Shown: one piece after another, positions 33,436 through 44,279 of the stretch
Layout: every line of letters starts with the position of its first letter
How positions within the stretch are numbered: the stretch's first letter is position 1
Assembly (NCBI RefSeq): GCF_026914185.1
Contig: NC_070569.1
Coordinates: 806,001 to 870,000 of the forward strand
Direction of reading: 5' to 3'
DNA from: Puccinia triticina
Lineage: Eukaryota; Basidiomycota; Pucciniomycetes; Pucciniales; Pucciniaceae
Length of the DNA: 64,000 nucleotides
The notes under the pieces: model-generated
Seen by the model: only the letters and a program-made list of their open reading frames with translations
Databases searched by the model: none
What the model was told of the DNA's origin: nothing
Translations under genes and position numbers: made by a program

Positions 33436-35032
33436 TTAAGAGATCTGCTCAAAAACGAGCGCAAGATCCTCTGGCATAGTTATGGCTACCGCCTTGCTCG
33501 GGTTTGACAGGGAGCAATCCCCTCTGGAGAGGCCGTCTGCCCGGTTGTCTGCCGAGCAGACCCTTCTAGCAACTATGTCAAGTTGCTTGCAGACTAGGAG
33601 GTCCTGGATGATTTTCCATTCCTCGTTGACCTCCTGGTCTGCTGACTTCCGCTTGTTTATCACTGACTCGGTGGTCGTGTTATCGGTCCAGACGATGAGA
33701 AGCCTACCAGGTTTTACCCGGAGTTTCAGCAGCATGATGATTCCAAAACAGACCACAACGGTCTCTAACCAGGCGATGCCGCGAGGCTCTTTGCCGCTAG
33801 CTCTCCATCCGTCGCGGAGCTTGAACTGGGCCCAGTCTTCACCGACCAATACCCCAATACCGTAGCCGGTGGACGCGTCGCCGACCCAGTGTATGTCGGT
33901 GGGGTCTGGGCTAGGGATGAGGCGTGTGTGCTCAAAAATCGAAAGCGTTGCTGTCCACCTGTTGAGGTCCTCTCGGAAGTCTTCTGGGGTCGCGCGTGCC
34001 GAGCGTCTGTGTTTCCAGCTCGTGAGCCAGCGGTATAGGCTACAGAGGTAGCACCAAAGTTGGGGCAGGAGGTAGGACACGTGATTGAGCCTCCCTGCCA
34101 GGACTTCGACTTCGTTGTATTTGAACTTCGATTTTGGTCTTAGGAAGACTGCTATCTGCTCCAGTCGTTTCTCGATCTTGCCTGGTGGGAGGCGGACCGT
34201 CTTCTCGACTCTGTTCCATACGAAGCCAATGAATTTTTGGCCAGAAGGACAAGCACTTCTTGACGTTTGTCGCGACTCCTAGTCTATCTGATCTGGCTAC
34301 TATGTCGTCCATTGACGTGGTGCAGCTTGCCTCTTTGACGAACAAATTGTCGTCGACCCATCAAAAGATCTTTTCGAGTTGGAACTCGTTTAGCATGATT
34401 TGCTTCCAGGCGTCCGCTGGCCTACCAAAAGACCCGCACCCGGCGACGCCGCCGAAAGTGATACGAGTGTCAAGGAGTAAACCTCCGTCAAAGTCTTGGA
34501 TCATGAGGTAGGGCCATTGCGACATGGCCGTTGGGATTTGGCGATACGCCTTTTCCCAGTCGAAAACCGCCAGATGGAAACTGGTCTTGTTATTTGGAAA
34601 GAAACGAGCTACGATGTTAAAGTCGTCCCAGGTCGTCTCAAAGTCTTTTGCTTCCACGAAGGAGTTAACCGAAGGGATACACGGGTGGTTGCGCAGGAAG
34701 CTTAGGTCGTTGATTGGCCTGGTGGATCCGTCCCCGTTGACTACCGCCCCTAGGGGGTTCGTCCTGAAGAAGGGGAACTTGGATGCCACTTCGAGATGTG
34801 TGAAGGGTCCAAACATTTGTCCCGCCGCTAGTTCTTTCTGGATTGATTTCTCAATCTTGTCCTTAGCCTGAAGGGCTGAGGAGTGGTTAGGTGGGGTGTA
34901 GTGGCTCATCCCGGCGATTGTGTGGTCAGGGATGCCCTGATGGAAACCGGCTTTAAAGCCATGAAGTACGTCCGCAAAAGTTTGGTCAAGACCCGCCTTT
35001 CTAAGCGCGGCTTCCCATTCTGGGATGTTCAT
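33436..35032 (-). pseudogene. DIRS reverse transcriptase/RNase H, copy 1, broken
   Basis: It starts at MNIPEWEAALRKAGL (35032). Its ATG overlaps the TGA of an upstream open frame (AATGA). RT blocks follow: RPINDLSF, FHLAVFDWEKAYRQIP (catalytic Asp), FGGVAGCGSFGRPAD. The frame stops at TGA 34363-34361 directly before WVDDN, the second catalytic motif. Copy 2 has CGA at this codon. A 5-base deletion relative to copy 2 near 34242 shifts the frame again. The RNase H-like part (HWVGDASTGYGIGV, IVWTDNTTTE, SADNRADGLSRG) is open to 33436. Not functional as it stands. Confidence 0.82.
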
Positions 35033-35380
35033 TTCGCACCGACTTCCTCCGGCCAGTTTGCTAGGGCTGCTTTGGCAAGCTTGTCTTTGCTCACGATCAG
35101 AATTCTCACAGGTTGCGCATTGTCACGAGTTGGTACGTTACTGCGAGGACTGCATTTCACAAATTCCTTTTTTTTTTTTTTTTGGAAATTTTGTAAACAG
35201 AAAAACAACTAAGTTTCGCTACGCGCAAAGGGCTTCTGGGGGTGTGATTTTTGTGGGGAACAAATTGGGGTAACTCTAGGTTGTGACATGACAAGTCTAA
35301 GGTATTCTCGGGTGATGCGAGGCCAGTACTAGGAGGGTACTTTAGAGGGGGAGGAGGAACTCTAAACTCGAGCAGGCGAC

Positions 35381-37096
35381 CTACTGGGCTGATTCTACAC
35401 TAGGCTTTGCACCTTGGCTGCCCTTCTTGTGGTTGGAGCCTTCGGTTCCGTTGTTGTTGGATGCTCCGCGGTCTTGGTTGGATGAGTTCCCGGCTCTTTT
35501 GTCAACGTAGTTTGGGTCGAAATTCAAGCCCTTGTATCCCGACTTCCTTTCGTGGCGCTCTTGCCCGCCGCCTCCGCCGGAGCCTGGGTTAGGGCCTGCC
35601 GAGTAGGATTTCGCTCCGGGCCTGCCGGCCGTCGGCGCCCCCGTGAGGGGGTCCCAAGTGGCCCTCGGGCCGTCCTTGGCGTATGGGTTGTCAGTGAAGC
35701 CCAATTCGTTGAACTTCCGACATTGGGCGTAACAGATAGCCGCGATGTCCTCTTGTAAAACCGAGATGTCCGGGATGGACTCGACACCGCCAACGCTGAC
35801 TCTGTGGGAGAAGGGGTTGGATCGCACCTGGGTTGGGGAGGTGGTTTTTGTAAGTGTTTGTAAAACAGCTCCCTTTTTTTTTTTTTTTTTGGTGTGGTAG
35901 TCGCGTGCATACCTGTATGTCATAGCGGAAGGCTGGCATGAAGCCGTCTCAGCTTTGGATGAGGTCCACATTTGCCTTGTGTCGGAGGACCCAGTCTGAG
36001 AACGTCGCAAAGTTATACACGTCTTTCAAGGTCGTGTAGAAGTTGCGGTGATTCACCGTCCAGGTGGAGAAGGACTGAGTGAACTCGTTTGGGTATGGGT
36101 ACCCCGAGTACCTAGTGCCCTTATCGGCCAAGTTTTCATCCGACTTGGATCTTTTCTCGACGTGATGGGTAATGGCTTTGTCTGTTCGGCGAAGATGGTC
36201 CTTGGTCAGACGGTTCTCTTTGCGTTTACTAACGGGGTATGAGTTTGGCTTACCTTGCCATTCCTTGTTAAAGATGGTCAACGGTATCGGAGCTCGCAAC
36301 TCCCGTATATTTTTGTCGAAAAAGGGTGTGAAGCCCACATCCAAATGAGTCGTGATGGCTCCTGAGACGAAGTTGAGGCCTCCCTCGTTCGAGGGGGCTG
36401 GCATTGGGGTGCCGATCAATCCTTGACAGTTGACCGGGTTTGCCAGGTGGGCATTGGCCTTGGGGGTCGACATCGCCTTATAAAGGTTGAACAGCGCATT
36501 TGCCGTTGCTGTCTCGCCTGCCAGTTCGGCTTCGATCGCCTTGATGCCGATCATCTTGCACTCTTCCGACGCGCCCGAGGGCGGGTGGAGTTCTGGGGCT
36601 GGTCCGTTTCCGGCGAGCGGGTTTTTTACCGCAATTGGTTTATTCAGGGACTCAACTGTTACAGGGTTTTTAGACGTAAGTCAGTTTTGATGTTCTGGCC
36701 TAGGGGCTTTTTTTTTTTTTTTTTTTTTTTGGACTAACCTGATTTAGAGCCGAGGCTTTTGATGTAGTCTGGGCCCACTGCGCTAAGCAGGGTGGGTGGG
36801 ATCGTATCAGTCAAGGATGACTTTTGAGCTGGGCTCGCGTCCACGTTGATTACCGCGGACTTTGCGGTTTTAGATTTGGGTTCCTTGGGAACGTTGCTCT
36901 TGCTGGGTGCTTTCGCGGAGTGGGCTGGCTCGCCTGGGTTTGTGTCCTTCGACTTGGACGTGGTTGCGGTGGGTTCTCCCGCGCTTGGGGCCGGGACGGC
37001 TGAGGCCGTGGCGGGGGCTGCGGGGGCCCCGCTGCTGGGGTCGGCCTCTCCTGCTTTCTGTGATCTGGTCACCGGGTTCTTCGGGGCTTGGGACAT
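35381..37096 (-). pseudogene. DIRS gag-like gene, three exons, copy 1
   Basis: Exons: 37096-36739, 36655-35913 and 35827-35381. The introns are 36738-36656 (83 bp) and 35912-35828 (85 bp); each contains a sense poly(A) tract soon after the donor (23 and 17 A). The N-terminus is Ala/Pro/Ser/Lys-rich. The central region (NHRNFYTTLKDVYNFATFSDW) is globular. The C-terminus is Gly- and Arg/Lys-rich (SGGGGGQERHERK), suggesting nucleic-acid binding. An in-frame TGA at 35951-35949, after VDLIQS, interrupts exon 2; its ancestral codon is unknown (TGG or CGA are both possible). Confidence 0.65.
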
Positions 37097-37556
37097 GATG
37101 TCTTTGGGGTATGAGGACTTTACGAAGAAAAGGAGGTATGATGGAGTGTGTTTGTAATCTGAAAAAGCTCAAGGCCTGGGAAACTCAAAGCAGAAGGAGG
37201 CTGAATCGCGAAGCTAGATGTCGCTGGGGAAAGCGTCCTCAGCCTCTGAGGCTGCTGCTTTATAGGCTTCTCTGGGCCACCCACAAGTCGGCCGCTATGC
37301 CTGGATCCTGAGGGGATCCAGCTGTGCGGCGGGGAAGTCGTGCCTTCCTAGCCCAAAGGGGACTAGTTTGGCGGAGATGGGTGAAACCCAGCCGATACAG
37401 TTCCATATCCGTGAGGCCGTGACGACGGGCCCTCCCGGAAAGGTGAGGGCTGGCGGAGGCCGCACCACCGCCCCCTTTGAGCAGCGTCGCGGCTCCGCCG
37501 CCCGATGGATACGCGTATCATGGACGTAGGTCTAACTCCCACGTGCCGTGTACGTC

Positions 37557-37748
37557 AACTGTTCATAATTGCTGGATTGACTGGATAGAGAGGCCTTGCT
37601 GGGACATTTGGATTATGGCGATTTTCGTTTTGGGGGGGTGGGTGCGGTAGGCCATCAAGGGTAGTGTTGGTAGAACCGAGAGGGTTGGCGAGGTTAGTGT
37701 TGATGGGAAAGGGGGCTGTTGGTGAGGGTTTGCTGGAGGATATTCCAA
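37557..37748 (-). pseudogene. Tc1/mariner transposase, N-terminal fragment
   Basis: MAYRTHPPKTKIAIIQMSQQ, then GLSIQSIQQL: the helix-turn-helix start typical of fungal mariner transposases. An ATG lies at 37655, with an alternative at 37748. The frame stops at the DIRS junction. Together with 31667-31525 and 27103-26195 it makes up one gene split twice. The frames at the DIRS junction do not match exactly (about one base), so a small indel is implied. Confidence 0.65.
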
Positions 37749-38270
37749 CTGCCCGGATTGGATGTGATGATATCACTGCTGTGTTGGGCAGAAACACTGG
37801 GATTAAACCTGTGATATGCTTACTAAGCGCATACCTCAGAAATACGAAAATATGAAAAAGACCAAGCTTATTTCAAAAGACAATATGTGCATTGGCTCAA
37901 TAAAATAGTGCTCTTTCCAAGCAGTAGCAAGCAATAGCTATGCAAATCCATCTCCGAAACGGATTCAACATAGGCTGAGAATCCTCGCAACCAAGGCTCA
38001 ATTGCTTGAAGGAGCTCCGTGTCAAGACTCCTCCGGACTTAACAGAAGTCCCTCCCGTGCTCGACTCCGCGAGCACCCTCGCCCAGTGCGAGCACCCTCC
38101 CTGGGGGAGGGTGCTTAAGCCCGAGACTCGTCATGACAGTATATCAACACAACAGGTACAGATGTAAAGGAAGTTGGAACTCCGAGTCACGTTAGACTCT
38201 GTCAGACCAATTGGAAATATTTGAGCTGTGCTTGGCAGCGTGATATGACACAGCGGAATGTTTACAGCTT
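37749..38270. other. Intergenic, mariner flank and repeats
   Basis: No gene is seen. GAATCCTCGCAACCAAGGCT at ~37979 resembles text at ~11588-11610. A GC-rich stretch with GCGAGCACCCTC and CCCTCCCTGGGGGAGGG dyads lies at 38060-38120. Confidence 0.4.
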
Positions 38271-39187
38271 GTTGTGACCTGGGCCGGACCACAGGGCTTA
38301 GTCTCACCTAGACCCCTTTTGTGCTTATGTCATCACATGTATATAGATTGTTTTCCTCTCTCTATACATGTAATTTCATTATTCCTACGGCAAACCATCC
38401 TGAGGTTCCACTAGGTTATGAGCCCTTAAAACGGATTATCTCGTCTATTTTCTTTTCTCTCTTGTCAAATCTTGAAAATCTTCGTTACGATTGAGATTCT
38501 CTCTCAGTAAGAACGGTGGATATCTATCACCGCAAGCATACCTTTCTCTAAAACGTGTCATCATCCCCAAAGTTTTTCTCTAGTGTTTTGTTTCTGTCTT
38601 CTCTATCAGTCGGTCTTCATCCTTATTGCTTGTCCAGAACTCTGTCACTCTACTGTCATCAACTTTCAAGGTCCTCTGTTTTCATTTTACCTACTAAGTT
38701 ACGCAAGGATTTGCTATCCGAGCGTATATCTTGACTCAGGACGCTGAGTTCAAGGGCCAAAAAGTATTTTCATATTCATTGACCCGCCGCCGACTTCACC
38801 AATTCCTTTTTTCTTGCCGTCTCGTCTCTTTTGCATCTCTTGATCTCAACATCAATCAATCGTCTCAACTACTGGTCTATTTCCTTCTCTGTGTCTATCC
38901 AATCTATCTTTTCTTCCCTTTTCCTGTCTATCCGTCAACTATAACATAAAAAAAAAAAAAAAAATCGATATCCCTTCGTTCTTCCTCATCATACTTGCTT
39001 CCAACCCTATCTCTCCTTAACATAACCATTTTTTTTACCATCTCTCTCTCTATCTCCTCTTACTCCTTTTCATTCCCCTATCCGCCGATCTTCACTTCTA
39101 CCTCTCTCACTTTCTCCCGCCAAAACTTTCATTTCCCGCTATCTCCCACCAAATCGACAAGATCTCCTACCCTATTGATTTCACAAC
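38271..39187 (+). mobile_element. Probable 5' LTR and leader of the Copia element
   Basis: TGTTGTGACCTGGGCCGG at 38271 is a plausible LTR start. The region up to the gag ATG at 39188 is pyrimidine-rich, with an A-run at 38949-38964. The LTR end and primer-binding site could not be fixed and there is no second LTR in the window, so the limits are tentative. Confidence 0.35.
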
Positions 39188-42100
39188 ATGGATCCCAACG
39201 CCAGAAACATCGATAATGTTGAAATCGGTGAGGCACAACAGCCACAACCTCGTCTCCCGGTAGCCGTGAACCTAGCCGATGATCGCAATGCCTCAGCTAT
39301 CATATCCTCAGTCAGCGGGCAAATCAGAGCTGAAGATCGTCTACTCCCTGATGGTAGTAATCTGGGTGTCTGGGAAGAATTTGTCGAGGAACGACTCCGC
39401 GATGCAATCAATGACCCGGACTACCTCGCCTACGCATCAACAAGTGCGTTGCACAAACGGATTGCCCACTCCATTCTGCTCTCCTCAGTCGACAGGTCAC
39501 TCCGCCGAGATCTACAACGGCTTCCTTTTGCGTCTGGGATGCTAATTGAAATCCGGGCTCGATTTAGTGTGGTCAGTTGAGCAGCTCAGCTCAACAGTTT
39601 CCGTCATCTTCTACGTTTCAACGCACGAGATCATCCGACGACGGCCACTATGGCTGCAGCCATCAATGATGAGTTTGACAAGTTGGCCAGACTGAACATT
39701 ACCCTCACCAGAAACCAGCTAGCCGGTCTCATTCTTCAGAACAGCCTTGGAACGGAACCGGAGTTGATGGAAGAAGTCGACCGCCGCATAGAACAGTCTT
39801 TATCAAGGTCGAGGACGGGAACGGTTGAAGATTTTGAATCGATCATCAGAACGGTCGGGATTGTGCGTCAAAACCTCCAACATCAGGGCGAATTGCGAAG
39901 TCAAGGACAACAACCATCTTCTACCCTGGCACTAGCGATTAGAACACAGTTGGGGAACAATGAAGGCCTTTCACTGACTCAACAGCCAGTTTTCCCTAGC
40001 AATGGACACTTCAGCGAGGTTGAGGCGGCGGCAATGAGGGCCGGTGTCTGTTTCTTGTGTAGATCCCCGGGCCACATCCAACGCAACTGCCCCAGTCTTC
40101 AACACAATCGACTGGGACCTGGACGTTTTCCCCCTCCCCGTCCTTACAATCAATATCCGGTCCCGAATCAGATGTCCGGTTTTCAACCCTTCTACCCCAT
40201 CATCGCCCCGATTGGCTCGACTGGCACCTATCCGAATGTGGTGCAACCTGGGAGAACGCCACCTCAAGCTACCACCAACCAGACCAACAGACAAGGCGGA
40301 ATTGACCGATTAGGGATGGCCTTGGGTACCCATTGGCGGGTACCCGGTATCCGTTGGCGGGTACCCGCAGCTTGCGCAGGTACCCGCCGACGGATACCGG
40401 GTGCGGGTGCGGGTGTTTAATTTTGCTAGAAAAAGGGCGGGTACCCGGGTACCCGGCGCAGGTACCCACCTGTCTGACTGGTCTTGGGACCCAATCAATG
40501 GGTCTTCACAAAGACCCATTGATCGGGTCCGAAGACCCATCCATTGATCGGGTCCAAAGACCCATCGATTGGGTCCGAAGACCCATTGATCGGGTCCGAA
40601 GACCCATCGATCGGGTCCGAAGACCCATTGATCGGGTCCGAAGACCCATTGGTTGGGTCCGAAGACCCAATTTGATCTGGTCCGAAGACCCATTGATTGG
40701 GTCCGAAGTGAATTGGGTCTTCAGACCCAATCGATGGGTCTTTGGACGTCTCGGACCCAATTGTACCCGCGGGCTGCGGGTACTTGCCTCTTGCACCCGG
40801 GTACCCGCCATTCGCACCCGGGTACCCGCTCCGCGGGTGCGGGTGCGGGTGCGGGTGTCTGATTTTAGTGAAATTCTGTCCGGGTACCCGCACCCGTTTG
40901 GGTACCCGGGTACAAAGTGCCATCCCTATGACCAATCCAGAGGCGATTTTTACCGCCCTCAGTACCGCCTTCAGCGCGTGGAATCACAGACACCGGGGGG
41001 ATCAACGGGCCGAACACCGCAAGCAACCGCAAGAATGGCGGAGGCGGCATCCAACGAAGGCCCGCAAATGGTCGAGCTTGGTGATCTGGCGGATGATCTT
41101 GCCGATTTGCACTTTGGGCAAATTGATGTCGACATGGCTGATGGGGCGCCGATTGTAGATTCAGGTGTGTCACACCATTTGTGTGGTGAAAGGCGTTTCT
41201 TTTTCAACTTCCGCTCATTTCCATCCCCTGTCCCTCTTAAAGTTGCGACCGAAGGCAACTCCGCCTATATCACCGGCCAAGGAGACCTAATGTTCAATGG
41301 TGTTGACAACCAACGTGTCACAAGACATGGAGTATTGTACTGTAAGCTGGCACGGACTATCTTGATCTCCCTAGCCGCAATTAGGAAGGCTAACTCCTTC
41401 TTTACGTATGACATACAGAAGGACTCGTATGAGATTTTCAGTCCGGCTGGCCGCCACGTTTTTTCCTGCCCTTTTGTTGCGCGGCAAAACAAATGGACTT
41501 TCCCTTTTCCTATTGTCAACCCGAGTTTCCCAGATCCTTGTCCATTGAAAGTGTCCACTGTTACCCCTGTCTTGACACCGAAATTTTGCCCAATGACAAC
41601 TGCTGAACGCCTACAACTCAAGCCAGCTTTCCTGATTCCAGTAGATGTGTCGCCAAAAGACCATCTAAGTGAGAGAGACCTGACGCCTTTGGAGAAGTCG
41701 CTGATGTACTGGCATCGACTGTTTGGGCATGCCAGCTTGAGGAAGATAAGGCACCTATGCAAACTTGGCCTTGTGTTGGGGTTACCTAAGATCCTTCCGC
41801 CGGGGGATCTGAGATGTTCAACATGCGCGATTGGCAAGAGTCTCCTAAAAAACAGGCTTACTGAGACTGACAGAGAACTAAAACGTCTATCAGTGGTTTC
41901 GAGCGATATCATAGGTCCTTTCCAGGTACCCACTTTCAACGGCGGGACGTACGTGCTAACAATTCGGGACGTTGGAACGGGATACTCTGAGGCAAAAATC
42001 ATGAAGAGCAAGGACCAGGCGTGTGGCCTCCTGATTGCCACAATCAAACGGTGGGAAATTTTGACTGGTGACAAGGTGAAGACCATCAGGAGCAAGAATG

Positions 42101-43159
42101 AAGGCGAGTACAATAGTGCGGTGTTTCTATCTTTTCTTGCCGATAAGGGGATCACAGCTGAGCGCGCTCTACCTTATCATCACTATCAGAATGGTGCTAT
42201 CGAGAGATATAACAGAACTCTGAGTGAGATGGGAAGAACACTGCTGATTGATAGTGGTTTTGAGAAGTCCTTTTGGGGATTTAGCTACATTTGGGCAAGC
42301 AACACCCTCAACAGGTTACCGAACAAAAGGAGCGGAGACAGAACGTCCTGGGAGGCGTTTTTTGGTCACAAGCCTAACTTCAACACAACGCGCATCTTCA
42401 GCGAGATTGGATTTGCACATGTTCTGGTCGAGAAGCGCAAGAAATTGGATGATTGTGCGGTCGAAGGGCGGGTTGTGGCCAACTGTGACAACAGCAAAGG
42501 ATGGATTTTTTGGGTTCCGTCCTCGAATCAGCTGGTGGCCTCAGCAGTTGTGGAATGGAAAGAAAGACGCCCTGCTCCATACAAGCAGCTAAGTAAAACA
42601 GTCTCACCTCCTATGTCTCTCTCTTCCTCGCAACCTTTGAGTGCCGCCACATCCTCCGCAGAAAAAGCACCTGAGAAGCTCAAACTACAATTCATAATGA
42701 ATAAATTGACGCTTGGCGACTACAGCGCTGACATTTTGATTCAAGAACAAGAACTTGTCGTAGACAAGCTACTCCAGGAGTGTGCATTCTTCGCAGCAAC
42801 GGTACCAAGGACGTACAAGCAAGCAACCAAGTCCCCTCAATGGGATAAATGGAAATTCGCAATTGAAGAAGAACTTGGGAACCTGCTACGAATGAAGGTC
42901 TGGTCTGCGCTACCTTGTCCATCAGACAGGACCCCACTCGACGGACGGTGGGTTTTTGCGGAGAAGGCAAATGATCAATCCGAAGTGGTGCAATGGAAAG
43001 TGTGGTATGTCGCGAAAGGTTTTACCCAGGTTGAAGGGTACGACTTCAACAAGACTTTTGCGCCAACGGCGACTCTTGTCTCCATGAGACTACTTTTTAC
43101 AATGGCGGCAAAATTTAACTGGCCGGTACGTTCCTTTGACTTCGTGGCAGCCTACCTTT
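39188..43159 (+). pseudogene. Ty1/Copia gag-pol, truncated in RT and interrupted
   Basis: Gag starts MDPNARNIDNVEIGEAQ. An in-frame TGA at 39578-39580 (after RFSVV S) precedes AAQLNSFRHLL in the same frame. A CCHC zinc knuckle (CFLCRSPGHIQRNC) lies at ~40048. A 618-bp MITE at 40311-40928 splits gag from pol. Protease follows (IVDSGVSHHLCG, ~41155), then the integrase HHCC (HRLFGHAS...CSTCAIGK) and catalytic core (SSDIIGPF; the usual RSDNGGE motif reads RSKNEGEY, so that Asp is missing; IERYNRTL carries Glu). The start of RT has WYVAKGFTQVEGYD, and the coding ends at FDFVAAYL (43159). The rest of RT, RNase H and the 3' LTR are absent. Confidence 0.85.
40311..40928. mobile_element. 618-bp non-autonomous hAT-type MITE inside Copia
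   Basis: TAGGGATGGC (40311) and GCCATCCCTA (40928) are inverted ends of YARNG type. The 8-bp flanks are TGACCGAT (40303-40310) and TGACCAAT (40929-40936), differing at one CG/CA site. GC-rich GGGTACCCG words lie near both ends, as in the hAT element at 27.1-31.5 kb. The centre (~40492-40745) is a tandem array of a 21-bp unit GGGTCCGAAGACCCATTGAT(C), with orientation changes at the edges. It creates an artefactual open frame fused to pol. Confidence 0.85.
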
Positions 43160-44279
43160 AATTATGGCACATGGATGTTGTTGCTCCATGCGCTCAAGGC
43201 TGACACACACTCTCTGCTGTGACCTGTCTCAGGTGAGTGATCAGTTGTTTCCTCATTTCTTCTTTTCTTACTTCTCTCTTTCTATTTCCTTTCTCTCATG
43301 ATGCAATGAAGACCTTTCCACACGCGCACACTCACTCTGCTGCCTCAGGATTTTTCATTGCAACAGTTCTTACATTTTCCATGATGTTTATGATGGAGTT
43401 AATCGTTTTCACGGTGGAGCTTTACTTTATACCTCTACTTTAGGGCGGAGTTATTTTTGAGATGTCCATATGCTTATAAATCATATGTTGTATGCTTCAA
43501 TAAAATCACAAGCAATCTTGTATATAATCTACACTAGATTACTGCTGACTTTTTTCCTCTTAGTGAATCAGAACATATATCTCACTTCCAAAGTGTCACA
43601 GATTGCCATCCTGTGAACTTTAGGTCCTTTCATCTTGTGTCCCCTGCAACAGTTATTTCCTTATGTGCTTTTCTTTATTGGAGGACTTCCTCTCAAGTCT
43701 GGGAGCCTCCCAGATCTCAATTCACACACCCAAATTCTTATTTTTTTTTACAAAAAGGGAAATGTTTTCCTAACCCTACAGTTCATTAATTTCATGTGCA
43801 ACGGTAAAGTTTTTGATGGGGGTCTTAATTTAGGATTTAGAGGGACATCTAGTGCTCACAACAGGAAGTCATCCATTTACCTCTGCTCTGAGCTCTACGG
43901 CACTTTGCGGAGAGACAGAGCGGAGTTCTTAGGACCACACGAGCTTGGTGGGATATTTTTTGCGGGTTCCGTGGACACTTGGTGTGCAGACCACTTCCTC
44001 CTACCACATTGGGTACACCACAGCTGAATATTTTTGTCAGCCCTGCATATTTTGGCTGGACTTCGCAGACGTTGTCTGGCCCTTTTTTTCTTTTGTTTCT
44101 TTAAAAGAACTAGTGCATGCCCTCGCCAATCTTGCTGAGGTTTCATTCTAGTTGGTTCATTGGTTCAGGAAAAGAAGGTTGGGTGCGTTAAGTTTTGATC
44201 AAGTCTGACTGACGGCGAAAGGGTTATAAGAGGAGGACTGAAAGATGGCTGGTGGTCCCGGATGGTTTGATGGATGCAG
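43160..44279. other. Intergenic, no gene recognised
   Basis: AT-rich sequence between the truncated Copia and the 3' end of the ankyrin gene. Short open frames show no protein character. It may include the ankyrin gene's 3' UTR (minus strand, left of 44280). Confidence 0.5.

Larger units (their letters stand above)
31668..37556 (-). mobile_element. DIRS-type (tyrosine recombinase) retrotransposon, copy 1
   Basis: Order on the minus strand: gag-like gene (37096-35381), reverse transcriptase/RNase H (35032-33436), tyrosine recombinase (~33250-32119). This is the DIRS layout. The left boundary is defined by comparison with copy 2: both switch from unrelated host sequence to TCCATTCTCACGCTGCTCC (31668 and 59993). 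The right boundary (~37556) is where mariner N-terminal coding resumes, and is accurate only to a few bases. Five poly(A) tracts (sense strand) at 36730-36708, 35890-35874, 35183-35168, 33417-33395 and 33343-33327 all lie in introns or spacers. No target duplication was evident, as expected for recombinase-mediated insertion. Confidence 0.88.

Noticed and set aside
40333..40930. N-terminal 200 residues of the 942-codon Copia frame
   Set aside because: They come from the 618-bp MITE; genuine Copia coding resumes after 40936.
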